From: Gammaproteobacteria bacterium
GTDB lineage: Bacteria; Pseudomonadota; Gammaproteobacteria; Nitrosococcales; Methylophagaceae
Direction of reading: 5' to 3'
Assembly (NCBI GenBank): GCA_014859375.1
Contig: JACUUH010000023.1
Span: 1-35,705, forward strand
DNA: 35,705 nucleotides
The position numbers were made by a program, and so were the translations under genes. Every line of letters starts with the position of its first letter. Within the stretch, counting starts at the first letter, position 1. This document shows, one piece after another, positions 18,971-26,639 of the stretch. Below the pieces are notes generated by a model. That model had not been told where the DNA came from. It made no database searches and saw only the letters and a list, made by a program, of their open reading frames with translations.

Positions 18971-18999
18971 ACTTTACGCCTGGTCGCAAATAGATGTTA
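18971..18999 (-). promoter_or_regulatory. Possible promoter of pqqA copy 3
   Basis: Minus strand TAACAT and TAAAGT with a 17-nt spacer, at the position equivalent to the copy 2 pair. Weak boxes suggest activator dependence. This is inference from spacing and from recurrence in two of the three copies. Confidence 0.35.
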
Positions 19000-19034
19000 G
19001 AGGAAAATACTCGACGTAACTCAGGAATTTCCTT
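18996..19034 (-). promoter_or_regulatory. Upstream element of pqqA copy 3
   Basis: Minus strand TAAGGAAATTCCTGAGTTAC, then GTCGAG and TTTTCCTCTAACA. AGGAAATTCCT is palindromic. TCCTGAGT begins about 116 nt upstream of the start codon, as in copy 1. The block starts only 10 nt after the response-regulator stop. Confidence 0.55.
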
Positions 19035-19043
19035 AGTGCCATT

Positions 19044-19682
19044 TTAAGCTTCTAATAATCCGCTTCGAATGGCTAATCGTGCCAGTTCAGCAGAGTTCGA
19101 CACATCCAATTTTTGCTTAATACTGGTATGGTGTGTTCCTACTGTTTTAGGACTTAGGCTCAATATCTCGGCGATGTCATTGACAGTTTTACCTTCTGCT
19201 AACAAGCGAAATACCTCAAACTCACGTTGACTCAATACATCAAACACATTGTCTGAGCCAGTCAATTTTTGCATTGCTATTTGTTGTGCAATCGCTGGAT
19301 CAATACTCATTTTACCTTGCGCTACCAACATCACTGCTTTAAGCATTTGTTCTGGCGCACTGCGTTTAGGTATAAATCCTTTTGCGCCAGCTTGTAAGGC
19401 TCTGGATGTGAAGACACTATCTTCATGCACACTCAAAATGAGAATTTTTGCATCTGGATCGCGTGCAATAATCCGTTCGACAGCACCAATACCACCTATG
19501 CCTGGCATTGAAATATCCATGACAACCACATCTGGCTTATATTTTATGTAATCTTGTACCGCCTGCTCGCCACTGTTGGCTTCAGCCACCACAGTCACAT
19601 TATCACCATCCTCTAATAATCGGCGAAACCCCGCTCGCACTAACTCATGATCATCAACTAGCAATAAAGTCGTTTTCTTCAT
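19044..19682 (-). CDS. NarL/FixJ-family response regulator
   Basis: Cytoplasmic transcription factor of 212 residues. The receiver domain has acidic residues Asp10-Asp11, phosphoacceptor Asp56 in VVVMDISMPG and the conserved Lys in FIPKRSAPE. The LuxR-type helix-turn-helix is at residues 150-205 (LSQREFEVFRLLAEGK). It overlaps the kinase gene by 4 nt (ATGA), so the two form a pair. The class matches MoxX/FlhR-type regulators of methanol oxidation and ErbR-type regulators of PQQ-dependent alcohol oxidation. Together with the pqqA genes directly downstream, this suggests control of PQQ synthesis. Confidence 0.93.
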   Translation of the reverse strand: MKKTTLLLVDDHELVRAGFRRLLEDGDNVTVVAEANSGEQAVQDYIKYKPDVVVMDISMPGIGGIGAVERIIARDPDAKILILSVHEDSVFTSRALQAGAKGFIPKRSAPEQMLKAVMLVAQGKMSIDPAIAQQIAMQKLTGSDNVFDVLSQREFEVFRLLAEGKTVNDIAEILSLSPKTVGTHHTSIKQKLDVSNSAELARLAIRSGLLEA

Positions 19683-21394
19683 GATTTTTCTTCCTCTAAT
19701 GGGATAGTGACAACAATAGTAAGCCCTTGACCTAAGGCACTTGTTAGTTCAAACGTACCTCCCATACTACGAGCACGTTCACGCATTCCCAATAAACCAA
19801 AGTCTACGTCAGAATGAAAATCGTGTACTTCCATTCCTTTACCATTGTCGCTAATTTCAATGATTAACTGTTGTTTTAACAATTTATCATTAAATTCATT
19901 GGTCACAGAAATCTTAATTTCAGACGCATTGGCATGTCTGACAGCATTGGTGATGGATTCTTGTATCACACGAAATACGGTCATATTGATTGATTCATTC
20001 AGGTTATCTAATTTGCCAGAAAACTCGACTATAAAATTAATCTCCGGTTGACGCTGGCGCCAGGCTTCGATGCTACCTTCAAGTGTCGGCACCAAACCTA
20101 AATCATCAAGCGGACTCGGTCTCAGGCGGGTAATCATATTGTGCACAACATCATAGATGTGGCTGGCAACATCAATAATTGCTTGTGCGCTTGCATAAAT
20201 TTTAGGTTCAGTTTCTTGGGTTCGATTACGAATAAGCACCGCATCTGTTTTAATTGCAGTTAAACATTGACCCAATTCATCATGTAATTCACGGGCCAAG
20301 TGACGTCGTTCTTTCTCTTGCACTTCCGCCATATGCTTGGTCAATAACTGGGTTTCAATCAGTTGAAGTTTGGCCTTTTCAGCATATTTGTGTTGAGTAA
20401 TATCTCTAAATGTACAAATCACGCCCCGAACAATCAAATCAGAATCCACTAATGGCACTGAAGAGAATAATAATGATACTAATTCTCCCGATGTTTTTTG
20501 AAGCGTTGTTTCCAGATTTTCTACCGTATCGCAGTTTTCTAAAATACGCGCTATTTCAGCTCGTTGTTCACAAAAGCCAAGATTAGCTAATTCTTCGCCC
20601 AATAATTGCAGTGTTTGATCACTAAATAAGTGTTCAGCTGCTGGATTACAAAACGTAATATGACCGGTGTGATCAAGTGACAAAATAGCATCACCCGACT
20701 GTTTAACTAATACCGCCAGACGACGATTTTCTTCCGTGCTTAATTCTAGGGCTTGCCCCATTCGATTGAATGTTTGACTTATTTGATTCATTTCCGACAA
20801 GGTAGATCGAGGTAATCTTAGATGAAGTTCACCACGTTCAAAACCAGCTAAAGCGGTTAATAAGCCTTGTAGTGGACGCATTAACAAATCAACGCCCCAG
20901 TATAAAAATAGTCCGACAAATACCAAAATTCCTAGGCCTAATTGAGCAATACTGCGGATATCTAACCAGCGCTCAGCAATTTCCTGCAGCGGTGCGGCAT
21001 AAATAACCATGTGACCATTGCCAAAGCGTTTAGTTAAGGGTTTGACTCGTGGAAAAATGACATTGATAAACCAGTCAGGCGGCTGAATAGCAACATCCGC
21101 CTTTGGCTCACCTTCAAATAATAGTCCATTTGAATCAAACACCAGAATGTGAAGACTACGAATTTCACTTAATGCTTTAACCATTTCATGCATTTGCTCA
21201 TGCACGGGCAAATCACGGCTAAACGATACACCAATTAATGACACTGAAATTAGGCGTGCCGCTGCATTCATTGTCTCTTCGACTTCTGCTTGTACTGATT
21301 GGCGGGCATTAGAAATTAAAACCCACGTGCTCGCAAATAAGGAAATGGCTAACAATAAAGCAAAATATAAATTAACTTTTAACTTGAGGTTCAT
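19679..21394 (-). CDS. Membrane histidine kinase (HAMP-PAS-HisKA_3)
   Basis: 571 residues. Membrane helix 1 at 9-28, a ~120-residue periplasmic sensor region, membrane helix 2 at 150-168, HAMP at 170-222, PAS at about 225-335, HisKA_3 with the phospho-His371 in RRHLARELHDELGQ, and a GHKL ATPase domain with NAVRHANA and ISDNGKGM. This kinase class pairs with NarL-type regulators such as the one it overlaps. The start overlaps the SoxZ-like stop by 4 nt. The ligand is unknown; a methanol, PQQ or sulfur-related periplasmic signal is possible from context. Confidence 0.93.
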   Translation of the reverse strand: MNLKLKVNLYFALLLAISLFASTWVLISNARQSVQAEVEETMNAAARLISVSLIGVSFSRDLPVHEQMHEMVKALSEIRSLHILVFDSNGLLFEGEPKADVAIQPPDWFINVIFPRVKPLTKRFGNGHMVIYAAPLQEIAERWLDIRSIAQLGLGILVFVGLFLYWGVDLLMRPLQGLLTALAGFERGELHLRLPRSTLSEMNQISQTFNRMGQALELSTEENRRLAVLVKQSGDAILSLDHTGHITFCNPAAEHLFSDQTLQLLGEELANLGFCEQRAEIARILENCDTVENLETTLQKTSGELVSLLFSSVPLVDSDLIVRGVICTFRDITQHKYAEKAKLQLIETQLLTKHMAEVQEKERRHLARELHDELGQCLTAIKTDAVLIRNRTQETEPKIYASAQAIIDVASHIYDVVHNMITRLRPSPLDDLGLVPTLEGSIEAWRQRQPEINFIVEFSGKLDNLNESINMTVFRVIQESITNAVRHANASEIKISVTNEFNDKLLKQQLIIEISDNGKGMEVHDFHSDVDFGLLGMRERARSMGGTFELTSALGQGLTIVVTIPLEEEKS

Positions 21395-21708
21395 TGCACT
21401 TTGGTTTCCACTTTGCCTTTTGCCCCAAGGTTATCAACCCACCTGATCATAATAGTGTCACCACTGGCACCGCCAGCTAAAACAAACGAAAAATAGGGAT
21501 TACGCGACGTTGCCGTACCACATTTAATCGTCAATATTTCTTCTTTATTACGCCAGCATCGAATATCTTGAATAAAATGAGCAGGGATCAATTCACCTTG
21601 CTCATTGTTTGCACGGCCTGTGTCCATAGGATGAGCAAGTAAAATTCGAACGGTAGTATCTCCGCCTTTTAACTTGGCACGTAAGCGATCTTTAACAGCA
21701 AGTCCCAT
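21391..21708 (-). CDS. soxZ: SoxZ-like sulfur carrier subunit
   Basis: A 105-residue immunoglobulin-like protein. AHPMDTGRANNEQGELIPAHFI and FSFVLAGGASGDTIMIRWVDNLG are typical SoxZ segments. SoxZ forms a periplasmic heterodimer with SoxY, which carries sulfur on a C-terminal cysteine; like other SoxZ it has no signal of its own and would be co-exported. It overlaps both neighbours. No soxA, soxB, soxX, soxC or soxD is in the window, so ordinary thiosulfate oxidation cannot be assumed. Confidence 0.85.
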   Translation of the reverse strand: MGLAVKDRLRAKLKGGDTTVRILLAHPMDTGRANNEQGELIPAHFIQDIRCWRNKEEILTIKCGTATSRNPYFSFVLAGGASGDTIMIRWVDNLGAKGKVETKVQ

Positions 21709-22199
21709 TATGCACAGCCTCCAATATCAACTTCGACAAAACGTGTGGTTTTATAGAGTTTTCCGTCAGCACGTATGACTGCGATCACATTTGAATCTTC
21801 AGCAATTTTTATCATGGTTTTAAATGGTAATTTGATTGCTGAAGTAAAGTCCAAACTCATCGCAAGAGGAAAGGGGTTTTTTTCCACAACAATGGCAACG
21901 CGTTCAATATTGGCTAAATCACTATGGATTTCGATAGGAACAGAAGCCCCATTCACGGCATAACTTGGTGGCGAACCAACCTTAAATTTAACCACTGAAC
22001 TATCAACCACTTCCGCTTCACCCAATAAGGCTAATAAGGCATCTTCCATCGTTTCAGCAGTAAAGGCTTCCGTTGGCCAATGAGCTAATAGTATTCGAGG
22101 CAGTAGCAAACCACTTGTTGCAATTAAAGCTAAAGTCGATACTGATATCCCTTTTTTAAGGACATTGCGACGTTGAATATTGGTCGTATTATTCGCCAT
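21708..22199 (-). CDS. soxY: SoxY-like sulfur carrier with Tat-type signal
   Basis: 163 residues. The N-terminus has a twin-arginine signal (QRRNVLKKG, then a hydrophobic stretch ending PRILLA), as expected for SoxY, which is exported folded with SoxZ. The body matches SoxY (FKVGSPPSYAVNGASVPIEI). The C-terminus ends VDIGGCA instead of the usual GGCGG, so the carrier cysteine is the second-last residue and the two final glycines are lost. The gene touches the protease stop and the SoxZ start by one base each. SoxYZ-like carriers also occur with quinoprotein dehydrogenases. Confidence 0.85.
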   Translation of the reverse strand: MANNTTNIQRRNVLKKGISVSTLALIATSGLLLPRILLAHWPTEAFTAETMEDALLALLGEAEVVDSSVVKFKVGSPPSYAVNGASVPIEIHSDLANIERVAIVVEKNPFPLAMSLDFTSAIKLPFKTMIKIAEDSNVIAVIRADGKLYKTTRFVEVDIGGCA

Positions 22200-23641
22200 T
22201 ATTTTTCCATTTGAGCCAAAATCAGTTCAATTTCACGTAAACGTGAACTGATTTTTGCCAATTGATAATCATCACCTTTTGCATAACCTGCTGCTATTCG
22301 TAACTGATCCGCCGCCTGATGTAAGCGACCAGATGCATAATAATACTCTGCAAACCAGAGATGAGATTCACTTTTTTGTCCCATGTCTCCAGTTGTTCTG
22401 GCTAATTGCTGATATAAACGTCGTGACGAATTGCCCAGCTCTAATTGTCGTAATAATAAGTCTGTTGCTTTTTTAGGGTTATTGGCCTGAATTAGGGCTT
22501 CGACTTGATCTAATGATAAAGCCTGATCATCTGGATACAGACGCTGATTACGTTGATAAATATCTAATGCGGCTGATAATCGTCCGACTGCGATTTCAAT
22601 TTTAGCCAAGGCTAATTGGTAACTTAATCGATCATCATCGGCATCAATTAAAGGCTGTAAAACCTGCCTTGCCTTCGTGGTATTACCTGCGGCTAATAAC
22701 GCTAAACTATAGCCATAACGTATCGCCGATTCATTAGCAGCATTGCCTGATTTTAGCGCACCTTCATAATATCGAATTAACTGATCCAGATTATCTGTTG
22801 TTAACACTCGGACTTTTTCACGCATCAAATAAAAGTGCAATGTATCGCCCAATTGTCGTTTTAATGGATAGGTTACTGCCCGACCTCGTGCATCAGCAAT
22901 ACGTTCTGTGGTCACTGGATGTGTGCGTAAAAAGTCGGGTACAGCATCAGTCGAATAAAACCGGCTTGTTTGTTGCAAACGTTCAAAAAAGCTTGGCATT
23001 GCTTGTGCGTCAAAACCAGATCTAACCAATGTCAACATACCTAAATTATCGGCTTCGGCTTCATTGCTACGTGTAAAGTTAATTTGTGACTGAATACCAC
23101 CCGCCTGCACTGCCATGATTGCAGCGGTTCCAGCCCTAGGATCAGCCGCTCCTAATAAGGCAGCAGCAATCATCGCCACAGTCATAGGAACACTCATTTG
23201 TTGCTGTTTTTCAAAACTTCGCAATAAATGGCGTTGGGTAATATGGGCAATCTCATGGGCTAATACCGATGCAACCTCATCCTCGGTTTGACTGGTTAAT
23301 AACAATCCACTATGCACACCAATAAACCCACCGGGTGCAGCAAAGGCATTAACAGAAGGGTTAGGCACCATAAAAAAAGTAAAAGGCAAATTGGGGGCAT
23401 CACTATTTGCAACTAATCGATATCCAAGTAACTGTATGTAATTCACAATCTCAGGATCATCTATCAAATCAAAAGCATGTTGTAACTGCCAAAAATAAGA
23501 CAAGCCGATGGCATATTCTTGTTGTGGTGAAATCAATGCACCAGCACTATCACCAATTTCAGGCAAGGCAATATCGCTGGTAGCATTGAGTGATGATTGC
23601 CAGCAAACCAAGCCTGCTAAAAGGATAATAATTTTTTTCAT
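22199..23641 (-). CDS. BepA-like periplasmic M48 metalloprotease with TPR region
   Basis: 480 residues with a Sec signal peptide (about residues 1-20). The M48 zinc site is HEIAHITQRH (His129, Glu130, His133), and the third ligand Glu is in FTRSNEAEADNLGM. Residues 280-470 are helical TPR-like repeats. This is the layout of BepA/YfgC, an outer-membrane protein assembly protease. It is the first gene of a chain with soxY, soxZ, kinase and regulator that overlaps without gaps. It is periplasmic, so it is unlikely to trim cytoplasmic PqqA. Confidence 0.92.
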   Translation of the reverse strand: MKKIIILLAGLVCWQSSLNATSDIALPEIGDSAGALISPQQEYAIGLSYFWQLQHAFDLIDDPEIVNYIQLLGYRLVANSDAPNLPFTFFMVPNPSVNAFAAPGGFIGVHSGLLLTSQTEDEVASVLAHEIAHITQRHLLRSFEKQQQMSVPMTVAMIAAALLGAADPRAGTAAIMAVQAGGIQSQINFTRSNEAEADNLGMLTLVRSGFDAQAMPSFFERLQQTSRFYSTDAVPDFLRTHPVTTERIADARGRAVTYPLKRQLGDTLHFYLMREKVRVLTTDNLDQLIRYYEGALKSGNAANESAIRYGYSLALLAAGNTTKARQVLQPLIDADDDRLSYQLALAKIEIAVGRLSAALDIYQRNQRLYPDDQALSLDQVEALIQANNPKKATDLLLRQLELGNSSRRLYQQLARTTGDMGQKSESHLWFAEYYYASGRLHQAADQLRIAAGYAKGDDYQLAKISSRLREIELILAQMEK

Positions 23642-23743
23642 AGCTGATAGACAGTAAATGTTTAAGCGGGTTCCAGCAAGACAAGTGTATCGTTTCGGTT
23701 TATCATTAGTATAATTATTTGCTTATAAACTATAGGAAATACC

Positions 23744-23980
23744 ATGTCAGAATATGATGTAGAACTTGATACTTCAGGCTTAAACTGTCCACTACCCGTA
23801 CTAAAAGCGCGCAAATCCTTATCAACTATGGAAACAGGTCAACGTCTGCATTTAATTGCAACCGATGCTGGTGCCAAAATGGATATTCCAGCCTTCGTCA
23901 AAATGACAGGCAACGTGTTAATTGAAACATCAGAACACGATGGCAAACTACATTTTGTGCTGGAAAAAGGACAAGCGTAA
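23744..23980 (+). CDS. tusA: TusA-family sulfur carrier
   Basis: A 78-residue cytoplasmic sulfur-transfer protein with the CPxP signature in LDTSGLNCPLPVLKARKSL; Cys15 would carry the persulfide. A possible TATAAT -10 box is at 23710-23715. The stop overlaps the ATG of the next gene (TAATG). It is divergent from the BepA-SoxYZ chain. Such TusA-DsrE pairs take part in intracellular sulfur trafficking. Confidence 0.92.
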   Translation: MSEYDVELDTSGLNCPLPVLKARKSLSTMETGQRLHLIATDAGAKMDIPAFVKMTGNVLIETSEHDGKLHFVLEKGQA

Positions 23981-24444
23981 TGGCTAAGAAACTTGCAATT
24001 ATTGCTAGCAAAGGCACGCTAGATGGTGGCTACCCACCTTTTATATTGGCATCAACTGCGGCAGCACTTGGCTTTGAAGTAAAAATTTTCTTTACCTTCT
24101 ACGGCCTGCAACTTCTGACAAAAGAACTATCACTGAAAGTCTCACCATTAGGCAACCCAGCGATGCCGATGCCGGTGCCTGTACCAAGCATTATCCAGAT
24201 CATTCCTGGTCTTGAATGGTTTGCCACCTGGATGATGAAACGCAAACTCAAACAAAAAGGCGTCGCCAGCATCGAACAACTCCGTGAAATCTGTCTGGAA
24301 TCAGATGTTGAACTGATTGCTTGCCAAATGACATATGATCTATTTGATTTTAAACCAGACGATATGATCGAAGGCATCAACTTCGGTGGTGCAGCAACGT
24401 TCCTCGAATTTGCTGGTGATGCTGACGTAACCCTGTATATGTAA
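23980..24444 (+). CDS. DsrE2-like peroxiredoxin-fold sulfur protein
   Basis: 154 residues of the DsrE/DsrF-like superfamily. The N-terminus KKLAIIASKGTLDGGYPPFI and the loop PMPVPVPSIIQIIPG are typical of DsrE2-type proteins. The candidate active cysteine is Cys115 in ELIACQMTYDLF, with Cys105 close by. It is translationally coupled to the TusA gene, so the pair probably exchanges sulfur. Whether it is a soluble or membrane-attached carrier is unclear; the proline-rich hydrophobic middle could touch the membrane. Confidence 0.88.
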   Translation: MAKKLAIIASKGTLDGGYPPFILASTAAALGFEVKIFFTFYGLQLLTKELSLKVSPLGNPAMPMPVPVPSIIQIIPGLEWFATWMMKRKLKQKGVASIEQLREICLESDVELIACQMTYDLFDFKPDDMIEGINFGGAATFLEFAGDADVTLYM

Positions 24445-24542
24445 TTCAATGGATCAAGGAATCAAGGGGCAGCCACTGACCGAACCCTTGGAAATTAAAG
24501 ATAGCTAGACATTAAAAGGCTGCCAGCCAGACAGGATCAATC

Positions 24543-24605
24543 ATGACTCAGACACAACCCTGCTATCGCGATCACTCCCCTGCCATTTGCGGAGATGAAG
24601 CATGA
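24543..24605 (+). CDS. Possible 20-aa leader peptide before motA
   Basis: A short frame MTQTQPCYRDHSPAICGDEA with AGGA a few bases before its ATG. Its stop TGA overlaps the motA-like ATG (ATGA). It may couple translation to the next gene. Two cysteines are present. No homology is known to me and it may be chance. Confidence 0.3.
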   Translation: MTQTQPCYRDHSPAICGDEA

Positions 24606-25426
24606 ATGTCTCCACACTGTTCGGCATGGTTGCCGGTATCCTCATCGTCATGCTGTCCATTGTGCTTACCGCACAGGATGCCGACAGCTTCCTGAACCTG
24701 CCTGGGCTTGCCGTCGTGCTTGGCGGCACCATGGCCGCGACGCTACTGTCCTACCCGCTCGCAGAGGTGCTGAAGGTATTTCGCACATTGGGCACCGTTC
24801 TGCGCAATGAAAAACTCTACGCTGAGGACGATCAGCGTGAACTGGTCACCACCGCCCGCTTGCTGATGCAGGGCAAGCTTCAGGCGATCGAGAAGGAGAT
24901 GAATACGCTCAAAAATCCATTTCTACGTACCGGCATTCAACTGCTTATCGACCAGACCCCAACCGAGGACATCACCGAACTACTGCAGTGGCGCATCGCC
25001 AAATTGCAGGCGCGTGAACGGGCGGAAGCGCAGATCTATCGCACCATGGCGATGTACGCCCCCGCCTTCGGCATGCTGGGCACGCTGATAGGTCTGGTCA
25101 ACATGCTGCAAGGCATGAGCGACAGCAATATGACACAGATCGGCACCAATATGGCGCTGGCGCTACTGACGACGCTCTACGGTGTCGCGTTGGCAAACCT
25201 GTTCTTCAAACCAGTGGCTATTAAGTTCGAACGCAGGACCGAGGCACGGGTACAATTGATGGTGATGATCATGGAAGGCGTACTACTGCTGGCCCATGGC
25301 CGTAGCCCCGCCTACCTTCGCGAATATCTGCGCACCTTCTTCGCCCATATCGAGGACGAACTGTATCTTGATGATGCACCCGGTCAAACGGACGCAGCAG
25401 ATGCCGGCAGGCAGACAAAACAATGA
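24602..25426 (+). CDS. motA: MotA-like flagellar motor stator protein
   Basis: 274 residues with four hydrophobic segments (about residues 4-22, 30-50, 150-172, 182-204). LPGLAVVLGGTMAATLLSYPL and YAPAFGMLGTLIGLVNMLQGM are family signatures. It forms the ion channel with MotB and drives flagellar rotation. The gene is clearly richer in GC, especially at third codon positions, than the DNA before 24450, which suggests acquisition. GGAG lies 9 nt before the ATG. No other flagellar genes are in the window. Confidence 0.88.
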   Translation: MNVSTLFGMVAGILIVMLSIVLTAQDADSFLNLPGLAVVLGGTMAATLLSYPLAEVLKVFRTLGTVLRNEKLYAEDDQRELVTTARLLMQGKLQAIEKEMNTLKNPFLRTGIQLLIDQTPTEDITELLQWRIAKLQARERAEAQIYRTMAMYAPAFGMLGTLIGLVNMLQGMSDSNMTQIGTNMALALLTTLYGVALANLFFKPVAIKFERRTEARVQLMVMIMEGVLLLAHGRSPAYLREYLRTFFAHIEDELYLDDAPGQTDAADAGRQTKQ

Positions 25427-26187
25427 CTGAACCGGTGACACCTGAGCAGGGAGAGAGCATACAAACGGGCAGCGGATTGGTAACCACTGGCACGCTCTTC
25501 TCTGTGCTCTCTACCGACAACAAAACGTGTGGCGAGCAGGATGACTGGGTGATCACCTATATGGACCTCATCACGCTGCTGCTGACCGTTTTCATCGTGC
25601 TGCTCGCCTTTGCCGACCACAACAGCGAGGCTGGCTTCAACGAAGTTTCGCGCTCCATCGCCATGGCCTCGCAGGGGAAAGTAGAAACGATCTCGGAACC
25701 CGAGCAGCCGCATGCTGACCCCGACCAAGATGAATTCGAACATCTCGCCACAATGCTGCAGCGGCAATTCGATGCATCAGGACTCACCGATTCGGTCGAT
25801 ATTCAGCAAACCCTAGGCAAACTCCATATCCAGCTCAGCGATAAAATTCTGTTCGCCAGCGGCGACGCCAGCTTCACACCACAAGCCATGGCCACGCTTG
25901 AGCCCCTGCTTGCCATGCTCCTCGACAGTCAATACGATATTAGCGTAGAAGGCCACACTGACAATATTCCCATCAACACGCCGCGCTTTCCCTCCAACTG
26001 GGAACTGTCTGCGGCACGTGCCAGCAATGTGGTGAGGCATCTGATCGTTCAGGGCATTGCACCAGAGCGGCTGCGTGCGGTCGGTTATGCCGACAGTCGG
26101 CCGGTGGATGGCAATATCGATGCGGAAAGCCGCAGCAAGAATCGCCGGGTCACACTTATCCTGTCTAGGGAAGTCGAGCCGGACTGA
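25423..26187 (+). CDS. motB: MotB-like stator protein with OmpA domain
   Basis: 254 residues. One membrane helix at about 44-65 contains the ion-binding Asp48 in ITYMDLITLLLTVFIVLLAF. A linker follows, then an OmpA-type peptidoglycan-binding domain at 143-250 with VEGHTDNIPI and NWELSAARASNVVRHL. It overlaps the motA-like gene by 4 nt and shares its GC-rich codon use. Together they are a complete stator unit. They could serve a flagellum encoded elsewhere. Confidence 0.9.
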   Translation: MTEPVTPEQGESIQTGSGLVTTGTLFSVLSTDNKTCGEQDDWVITYMDLITLLLTVFIVLLAFADHNSEAGFNEVSRSIAMASQGKVETISEPEQPHADPDQDEFEHLATMLQRQFDASGLTDSVDIQQTLGKLHIQLSDKILFASGDASFTPQAMATLEPLLAMLLDSQYDISVEGHTDNIPINTPRFPSNWELSAARASNVVRHLIVQGIAPERLRAVGYADSRPVDGNIDAESRSKNRRVTLILSREVEPD

Positions 26188-26639
26188 CGCTCGTGCACCA
26201 GACGACATATCACATCATTAACCGATAGCATCGCCCTCCATTATCAGTCGCCACAGCAGGATACAACTGAAAATGAAAGCAAAACACCAACGTCACATTA
26301 GTCAACCTGAATCTTGGATAAGGTATAGTGCAATACTATATTTTTCTAATGTAATCAGGTTATTAAACTCAATACGTTCTATTTTTATTGGAATAAAGCT
26401 TACGCTGAGCCACTCAAGACGGAGATAGTGTTATCGTATCAGTATCTTGGTTGGAGCGCATTTCGAGACCGACGTTTACGATTAATAAAACAAGATTGGA
26501 ATGGCGCTTGTCAAAAAAATACACTTGTTGATGCAGGAGTCACTTAATGTTTAGCTATCTCAAATTTCGAGGGAATCGATTAGGGACACAATCGAAGTCC
26601 TCGAACCGCATTGATAAAAGTGAGAGGTGAGCCGCAGCC
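26188..26639. other. Gene-poor stretch with two tiny coupled frames
   Basis: AT-rich, unlike the genes on either side. It holds a diverged copy of the dispersed repeat at 26303-26322 and two small frames in tandem. The first is GTG-initiated, 39 aa at 26428-26547 (GGAG in front). The second is 27 aa at 26547-26630, with AGGAG in front and a TAATG junction. They could be remnants of a decayed gene or short peptides. I see no known domain. Confidence 0.3.
26303..26322 (+). repeat. Diverged copy of dispersed repeat
   Basis: CAACCTGAATCTTGGATAAG matches the core of the elements at 27482-27502 and 27552-27581. It lies just downstream of the motAB-like pair. Confidence 0.5.

Noticed and set aside
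22199-23641. PqqF-like PqqA-trimming protease
   Set aside because: It is an M48 protein with a signal peptide and TPR region (BepA type), not an M16 protease, and it should be periplasmic.
24602-26187. Zorya-type (ZorAB) defence stator
   Set aside because: The MotA-like protein has normal flagellar length without the long ZorA tail, and no zorC, zorD or zorE genes follow.
25384-26208. Several long minus-strand frames opposite the motB-like gene
   Set aside because: GC-rich coding DNA gives long shadow frames; the plus strand carries a complete OmpA domain and ion-binding helix.
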